Assembly (NCBI GenBank): GCA_002685455.1
Contig: NYXF01000092.1
Coordinates: 1-7,823, forward strand
Direction: 5' to 3'
DNA length: 7,823 nucleotides
Origin: Porticoccus sp.
Lineage (GTDB): Bacteria; Pseudomonadota; Gammaproteobacteria; Pseudomonadales; Porticoccaceae
The notes below the pieces were generated by a model. The model was not told the DNA's origin. It ran no database searches and was given only the letters and a program-made list of their open reading frames with translations. Shown here in pieces: positions 6,025 through 7,823 of this stretch; positions within the stretch are counted from its first letter, which is position 1; each line of letters begins with the position of its first letter. A program made the translations under genes and the position numbers.

Positions 6025-7029
6025 TTACTCTACATACCTCAATGCCTCGATTAGAATACTAATATTAGCATTTTTTTTGTGTGCATTTTCACTTATGTAC
6101 TGCCGAAATTTTCGACCTCCAGATACCCCTTTATATAAACCTAAAATATGCCTAGTCACATGACTTATTTTTACTTCGGTTGATAGCTTGCTCCGTATAA
6201 TTTTGACAAATTGTTCAATAACTTCCCTTCGACTAATAGGGGGTATCTTACTATTATAAATACGCTGATCAACCTCAGCCAATAAATATGGATTTTGATA
6301 CGCTTCACGTCCTAACATTACTCCATCTGAATATTTCAGTAAACCAACTGATTGATCCAAGCTTTTTATGCCTCCATTTAAAATAATCTCAAGGTTAGGA
6401 AAATCTTTTTTTAGCTGGAATATATATTCATATTTTAATGGAGGAATTTTACGATTTTCCTTTGGACTCAAGCCCTTTAAATGAGCTTTCCTAGCATGTA
6501 TGATGAAGGTTCTACAGCCAGCGTTCGCAATTACCCCAACGAAATCGGAGAAGAACTCGTAGCTTTCTTGGTCATCAATACCGATCCTATGTTTAATAGT
6601 AATTGGTATATCAGTCGACTCTTGCATAGCTCTATAGCAGTCAGCTACTAAGGGTGCATTTTTCATTAATGTAGCACCAAAATTTCCTGATTGAACTCTA
6701 TTGCTAGGGCAACCACAATTAAGATTTATTTCATCGTAATTATATTGAGCTGCATATTCAGCACTTTTTGATAAATCTTTTGGATTACCTCCACCTAGCT
6801 GAAGTGCAATTGGGTGTTCTATTTCTTCATAATGAAGATGAGACTTAGTATCACCGTGTATAAGAGCTCCGGTAGTAACCATTTCCGTATAAAGCATAGC
6901 TTTTTTGCTCAATAAGCGATGAAAAAGACGACAATATTTATCTGTAAGATCCATCATGGGAGCGACACAGAAGCGTCTGTCTATTATTTTTTTTTCTTCA
7001 TTTGAATTTTGCTTCATGAAATTGACCAT
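6025..7029 (-). CDS. dusA: tRNA-dihydrouridine(20/20a) synthase DusA
   Basis: DusA uses FMN and NADPH to reduce uridine to dihydrouridine in the tRNA D-loop. The 334-residue length is close to that of E. coli DusA. Domain order is normal: a TIM-barrel FMN domain starting at RFCVAPMMDLTDKYCR (19-34), LYTEMVTTGALIHG, HPIALQLGG, then NLNCGCPSNRVQ with catalytic Cys107, KHRIGIDDQESYEF, FIIHARKAHLKGLSPKENRKIPPL, LNGGIKS and DGVMLGREAYQNP, followed by the helical C-terminal domain with HVTRHILGLYKGV and the QYISENAHKKNA block. GLSPKENR is typical of the DusA subfamily. The start is uncertain: ATG at 7029 and ATG at 7017 (residue 5) both lack a Shine-Dalgarno sequence; the conserved part begins at ~18, so either works. 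A TATAAT lies 18 bases upstream of 7029. It is followed by the TerB-like gene and is divergent from gltX. Confidence 0.96.
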   Translation of the reverse strand: MVNFMKQNSNEEKKIIDRRFCVAPMMDLTDKYCRLFHRLLSKKAMLYTEMVTTGALIHGDTKSHLHYEEIEHPIALQLGGGNPKDLSKSAEYAAQYNYDEINLNCGCPSNRVQSGNFGATLMKNAPLVADCYRAMQESTDIPITIKHRIGIDDQESYEFFSDFVGVIANAGCRTFIIHARKAHLKGLSPKENRKIPPLKYEYIFQLKKDFPNLEIILNGGIKSLDQSVGLLKYSDGVMLGREAYQNPYLLAEVDQRIYNSKIPPISRREVIEQFVKIIRSKLSTEVKISHVTRHILGLYKGVSGGRKFRQYISENAHKKNANISILIEALRYVE

Positions 7030-7047
7030 AGATCGTTGATGTGAAGC

Positions 7048-7053
7048 ATTATA
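7048..7053 (-). promoter_or_regulatory. Candidate -10 box for dusA
   Basis: The - strand has a perfect TATAAT ending 18 bases before the ATG at 7029, predicting a leader of only about 11 bases. I see no good -35 at 16-18 bases spacing. Confidence 0.3.
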
Positions 7054-7151
7054 TCTTGAAATTTATAGAATTGGACTTAATTTAGACATCATTACACCCA
7101 ACAATTATAGTATTTACATATATAACGCAGTGATTGATGCCATAAAAAAAG

Positions 7152-7157
7152 TATAAT
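7152..7157 (+). promoter_or_regulatory. Candidate -10 box for gltX
   Basis: A perfect TATAAT lies 41 bases before the gltX ATG, predicting a leader of roughly 35 bases. No -35 resembling TTGACA sits at the usual distance, so the support is position and sequence of the -10 alone. Confidence 0.35.
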
Positions 7158-7198
7158 GAATTTATTTATAGATAATTTTTTTACCAACGGAACATCTA

Positions 7199-7823
7199 AT
7201 GGTTACACGAACGAGAATTGCACCATCTCCAACAGGCGACCCACATTTAGGAACTGCCTATATAGCTCTTTTTAATCTATGTTTTGCCCAAAAATCTAAA
7301 GGTGAATTCATTCTACGAATTGAAGATACGGATCAGGTAAGAAGTAATAATAGATCGGAGAAAATGATCTTAGAATCACTTAAGTGGTTAGGTTTAACTT
7401 GGTCTGAGGGCCCAGATATCGGTGGTAAATACGGACCTTATCGGCAAAGCGAGCGTCTAGATATATATCGTAAGTATGCAAAAGAGCTTGTTGACAAAGG
7501 CCATGCTTTTTATTGTTTTGCCACCCCTAAAGAACTAAGTGTTATGAGAAATGAACAAATTTCTCGTGGTGAGTTGACTCGCTATGATGGTAGAGGGCTC
7601 AATTTGTCCAGAGATGACATAAAAACAAAAATCGAAAGTGGCGATCCATATGTGATTCGTATGAAAATTCCGGAAGAGGGTGAGTGTGAATTTCAGGATA
7701 TATTACGAGGAAAAATCCATATATCTTGGTCTCAGGTCGATATGCAGATTTTATTAAAAGCAGATGGTACGCCCACATATCATCTAGCGAATGTAGTTGA
7801 TGACCATTTAATGAAAATAACAC
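7199..7823 (+). CDS. gltX: Glutamyl-tRNA synthetase, N-terminal part (3' end outside the window)
   Basis: GluRS attaches glutamate to tRNA-Glu. The frame is open from ATG at 7199 through the window end, giving 208 full codons. The N-terminal class I catalytic domain is evident: [16 protein letters not shown] (3-20) holds the HIGH-type ATP site in its HLGT form, followed by [22 protein letters not shown], the GPYRQSER block, AYxCFAT-type connection at [17 protein letters not shown], and the [28 protein letters not shown] region, which continues in the family to the RGEE segment. The KMSKS loop and anticodon-binding domain lie beyond the window. A weak GGA (7189-7191) sits 7 bases before the ATG. 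The RIEDTD and [10 protein letters not shown] blocks favour a GluRS over the shorter GluQ-RS. An open frame on the opposite strand (7599-7823) is a shadow of this gene. Confidence 0.96.
   Translation, partial: MVTRTRIAPSPTGDPHLGTAYIALFNLCFAQKSKGEFILRIEDTDQVRSNNRSEKMILESLKWLGLTWSEGPDIGGKYGPYRQSERLDIYRKYAKELVDKGHAFYCFATPKELSVMRNEQISRGELTRYDGRGLNLSRDDIKTKIESGDPYVIRMKIPEEGECEFQDILRGKIHISWSQVDMQILLKADGTPTYHLANVVDDHLMKIT

Noticed and set aside
7599..7823. 74-codon open frame on the - strand at the window end
   Set aside because: It is antisense to the clearly coding gltX reading frame.

Overview
The window is AT-rich (roughly one third G+C by eye) and reads as a piece of a gammaproteobacterial chromosome. 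The evidence is the gene content: HrpA with its C-terminal DUF3418 region, a Pseudomonas-type MlaA/VacJ without a lipobox, DusA, a GluRS of the discriminating bacterial type, and an outer-membrane porin. Low G+C, short intergenic gaps and the porin type would suit a marine or free-living lineage, but I cannot name a genus from sequence alone. No mobile element, CRISPR array, rRNA or tRNA gene was seen.

Layout. Bases 2-1318 (+) are the 3' end of hrpA, running in from outside the window. A long hairpin at 1338-1381 separates it from a convergent porin gene (1394-2635, -). The 345-base gap 2636-2980 is divergent. On its left side it carries a well-formed PhoB-type promoter for the porin: four half-sites at exact 11-bp steps, then 10 bp, then a -10 box. 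On its right side are a candidate promoter and a ribosome binding site for mlaA (2987-3772, +). After mlaA come a receiver/SpoIIE-type phosphatase gene (3884-5059, +) and, with no gap, a STAS-domain gene (5060-5542, +). Convergent to these lies a dusA-terB-like pair (7029-5564, -). Divergent from dusA is the 5' part of gltX (7199 to the window end, +), which has no stop inside the window.

How the genes may work together. The porin should admit small solutes through the outer membrane, and its promoter predicts induction under phosphate limitation. MlaA removes mislocalised phospholipid from the outer leaflet of the outer membrane. The phosphatase and STAS protein form a partner-switching pair: the receiver should control the phosphatase, which should dephosphorylate the STAS protein. 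No anti-sigma kinase is encoded nearby, so the pair's target is unknown. The same mlaA / phosphatase / STAS neighbourhood, with dusA close by, exists in Pseudomonas aeruginosa as I recall it, so the linkage is probably old and functional. hrpA, dusA and gltX are RNA- and translation-related housekeeping genes.
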